From: Sulfobacillus thermosulfidooxidans
GTDB lineage: Bacteria > Bacillota > Sulfobacillia > Sulfobacillales > Sulfobacillaceae
Assembly (NCBI RefSeq): GCF_001280565.1
Contig: NZ_LGRO01000001.1
Span: forward strand, 62,001-126,000
Length of the DNA: 64,000 nucleotides
Direction: 5' to 3'
This document shows, one piece after another, positions 62,601 to 64,000 of the stretch. Under the pieces are notes generated by a model. The model ran no database searches and was not told the DNA's origin. It saw only the letters and a list, made by a program, of their open reading frames with translations. The translations under genes and the position numbers were made by a program. Within the stretch, counting starts at the first letter, position 1. Every line of letters starts with the position of its first letter.

Positions 62601-64000
62601 ATGGATTTATTGAACGCATTAAATGACCGTCAGCGCGAAGCTTGTGAAATAACCGAGGGACCACTTTTGCTGTTAGCTGGGGCAGGTAGTGGGAAAACTC
62701 GAACGTTAACATACCGCATTGCCTATCTACTCGATCAACGTTTAGCCTATCCACATCAAATTTTAGCTTTTACGTTCACCAATAAAGCCGCCCGAGAAAT
62801 GAAAGAACGCATTGAGCGACTCGTTGGGGATATTGCTCGCAGCATGTGGGTAGGAACCTTTCACGCTGTTGCTGTGCGAATATTGCGGCAAGATATTCAG
62901 CGTCTCGAATATGGGCCACAATTTTTGGTGTATGATGCCGATGATGCCAAAGCGGTTATAAAAGAAATTATAAAAGAATTAGGTTGGGACGATAAACAAT
63001 GGCCGGCCGCGCAGTTTGTACACGCCATTAGCCGGGCCAAGAACGCCTTTATTTCACCCGAGCGATACCCCAGCCAAAGTTACCAAGACCAACATGTGCA
63101 ACAAGTCTATCAACTATATCAAAAACGCTTAAAAGCGCTCAATGCTCTAGATTTTGACGATTTGATTTATCTCACGGTGCGGTTGTTTGATCAATTTCCT
63201 GAGGTGCTCGAACACTATCAGGATCGTTTTCGTTACGTCTTTGTTGATGAGTATCAAGATACCAACTTAGCGCAGTACCGTCTGATTCAGCATCTCGCCA
63301 AAAAGCACGGAAATTTATGTGCTGTCGGGGATGATGATCAAGCGATCTATGGATGGCGCGGTGCTGATATGCGCAATATTCTTGAATTTCAACGAGATTT
63401 TCCGGGCGCTCGCGTGATCCGACTCGAACAAAACTACCGGTCGACGCAAAATATTTTGGATGCCGCCAATGCTGTTGTGGCCCACAACCAGGAACGATTA
63501 GGAAAGAACTTGTGGACGACAAAGGGAGAGGGCCAAAAAATACGCGTGTACGAAGCCCCAGAAGAGGAATCGGAAGCATGGTTTGCTGCAGAAATGGTTC
63601 ATGAAGCCGTAAGACGGGGGCATTCGCTGTCCGATTGTGCGATTTTATACAGGACTAATGCCCAGTCGCGAGCCTATGAAATGGCTTTGGCCCGAGCAGG
63701 GTTGGCTTACCGTCTGGTTGGCGGCAAGAAATTTTATGAACGCAAAGAAGTTAAAGACGTTCTGGCATACTTGAAAGTTTTGTTTAATTCTCAAGACGAT
63801 TTTTCGCTATCCCGAATCATCAATTTTCCCAGGCGAGGCATTGGCGATGTCGCCTTGGATAAAATCCGACAATACCAAGACGCCAATCAGCTATCGTTAT
63901 ATGATGCGCTTGGTCAGGCTGCAAATATCCCTGGACTCTCGGCCCAAGCTCAAAAAGCTTGTCACGAACTTCATGATTTGTTCGAATCCTGGCGGTCTTA
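62601..64000 (+). CDS. pcrA: UvrD/PcrA-family DNA helicase, N-terminal part (runs off the window)
   Basis: The first 466 codons of a superfamily 1A 3'-5' DNA helicase used in repair and replication restart. Motifs in order: Q motif LNDRQREAC, Walker A LLAGAGSGKTRTLTYRIAYL near residues 24-43, Ia FTFTNKAAREMKERI, Ib VGTFHAVAVRIL, Walker B VFVDEYQDTN, motif III VGDDDQAIYGWRGAD and motif IV RLEQNYRSTQNIL. GGGAGG precedes the ATG by 6 nt. Placement after yerC supports PcrA over other UvrD-like helicases. The C-terminal motifs V and VI lie beyond the window. Confidence 0.93.
   Translation, partial: MDLLNALNDRQREACEITEGPLLLLAGAGSGKTRTLTYRIAYLLDQRLAYPHQILAFTFTNKAAREMKERIERLVGDIARSMWVGTFHAVAVRILRQDIQRLEYGPQFLVYDADDAKAVIKEIIKELGWDDKQWPAAQFVHAISRAKNAFISPERYPSQSYQDQHVQQVYQLYQKRLKALNALDFDDLIYLTVRLFDQFPEVLEHYQDRFRYVFVDEYQDTNLAQYRLIQHLAKKHGNLCAVGDDDQAIYGWRGADMRNILEFQRDFPGARVIRLEQNYRSTQNILDAANAVVAHNQERLGKNLWTTKGEGQKIRVYEAPEEESEAWFAAEMVHEAVRRGHSLSDCAILYRTNAQSRAYEMALARAGLAYRLVGGKKFYERKEVKDVLAYLKVLFNSQDDFSLSRIINFPRRGIGDVALDKIRQYQDANQLSLYDALGQAANIPGLSAQAQKACHELHDLFESWRS

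Overview
The window reads as one continuous piece of chromosome from an endospore-forming, low-to-mid GC Gram-positive bacterium. Evidence for this is the Firmicute gene order acpS–nnr–alr–mazE–mazF, a purine operon in Bacillus order preceded by two PurR-type boxes, a T-box leader, a perfect CIRCE element before groESL, strong AGGAGG ribosome binding sites with many GTG/TTG starts, and a GerD-like lipoprotein. A sulfocyanin-like lipoprotein, a sulerythrin-type rubrerythrin and a DUF763 protein point to an acidophilic, iron/sulfur-oxidising thermophile such as Sulfobacillus; that genus is an inference from gene content. I saw no rRNA, tRNA, CRISPR, transposase, integrase or prophage genes.

Layout. 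0–11 kb: start of a 2-oxoglutarate dehydrogenase E1 gene (cut by the window edge), a TauE/SafE permease, an EamA transporter, an O6-alkylguanine repair protein, leuCD, a DUF763 protein, a 3-methyladenine glycosylase, and serine synthesis (class V aminotransferase plus serA) under a T-box. 11–21.6 kb: sulfocyanin-like lipoprotein, molybdopterin oxidoreductase plus ftcD, acpS–nnr–alr–mazEF, and three amide-hydrolase genes. 21.6–25.1 kb: a peroxide-stress operon (rubrerythrin, Fe–S oxidoreductase, DUF3501, PerR) followed by a family 4 uracil-DNA glycosylase. 25–36 kb: stress protein, alpha/beta hydrolase, thiL–tsaE–tsaB–rimI, tsaD, gamma-carbonic anhydrase, murC, guaB, murA. 36–41.4 kb: thiolase and 3-hydroxyacyl-CoA dehydrogenase, a polysaccharide deacetylase, an M20 peptidase, moaC and mogA. 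41.5–47.8 kb: groESL, plsY, an unrecognised coiled-coil protein, a MerR regulator, hpt and guaA. 47.8–58.9 kb: purBCSQLFMNHD. 59–64 kb: GerD-like lipoprotein, an orphan peptide-binding lipoprotein, yerC, a small unknown gene and the start of pcrA.

How the parts work together. Purine metabolism dominates: hpt–guaA and guaB make GMP, and the pur operon makes IMP from PRPP but lacks purE and purK, which must lie elsewhere. Cell-wall precursors (alr, murC, murA), the t6A tRNA-modification set (tsaB, tsaD, tsaE), chaperonin and lipid genes (acpS, plsY) make most of the region housekeeping DNA. The accessory-looking parts are the sulfocyanin-like protein, the Mo-enzyme/ftcD pair, the rubrerythrin operon and the amidohydrolase trio.

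I did not find a clearly new multi-gene system. The observations I would follow first are: tsaD with no ATG/GTG/TTG start but an ideally placed ribosome binding site before ACG; an alpha/beta hydrolase apparently starting at ATT; a sulfocyanin homologue that has lost two of four copper ligands; a nested hairpin directly against the ribosome binding site of an unrecognised coiled-coil protein; and a 10-bp inverted repeat that covers both the -10 box and the ribosome binding site of pcrA. All coordinates and motifs were read by eye; no alignments or searches were run.
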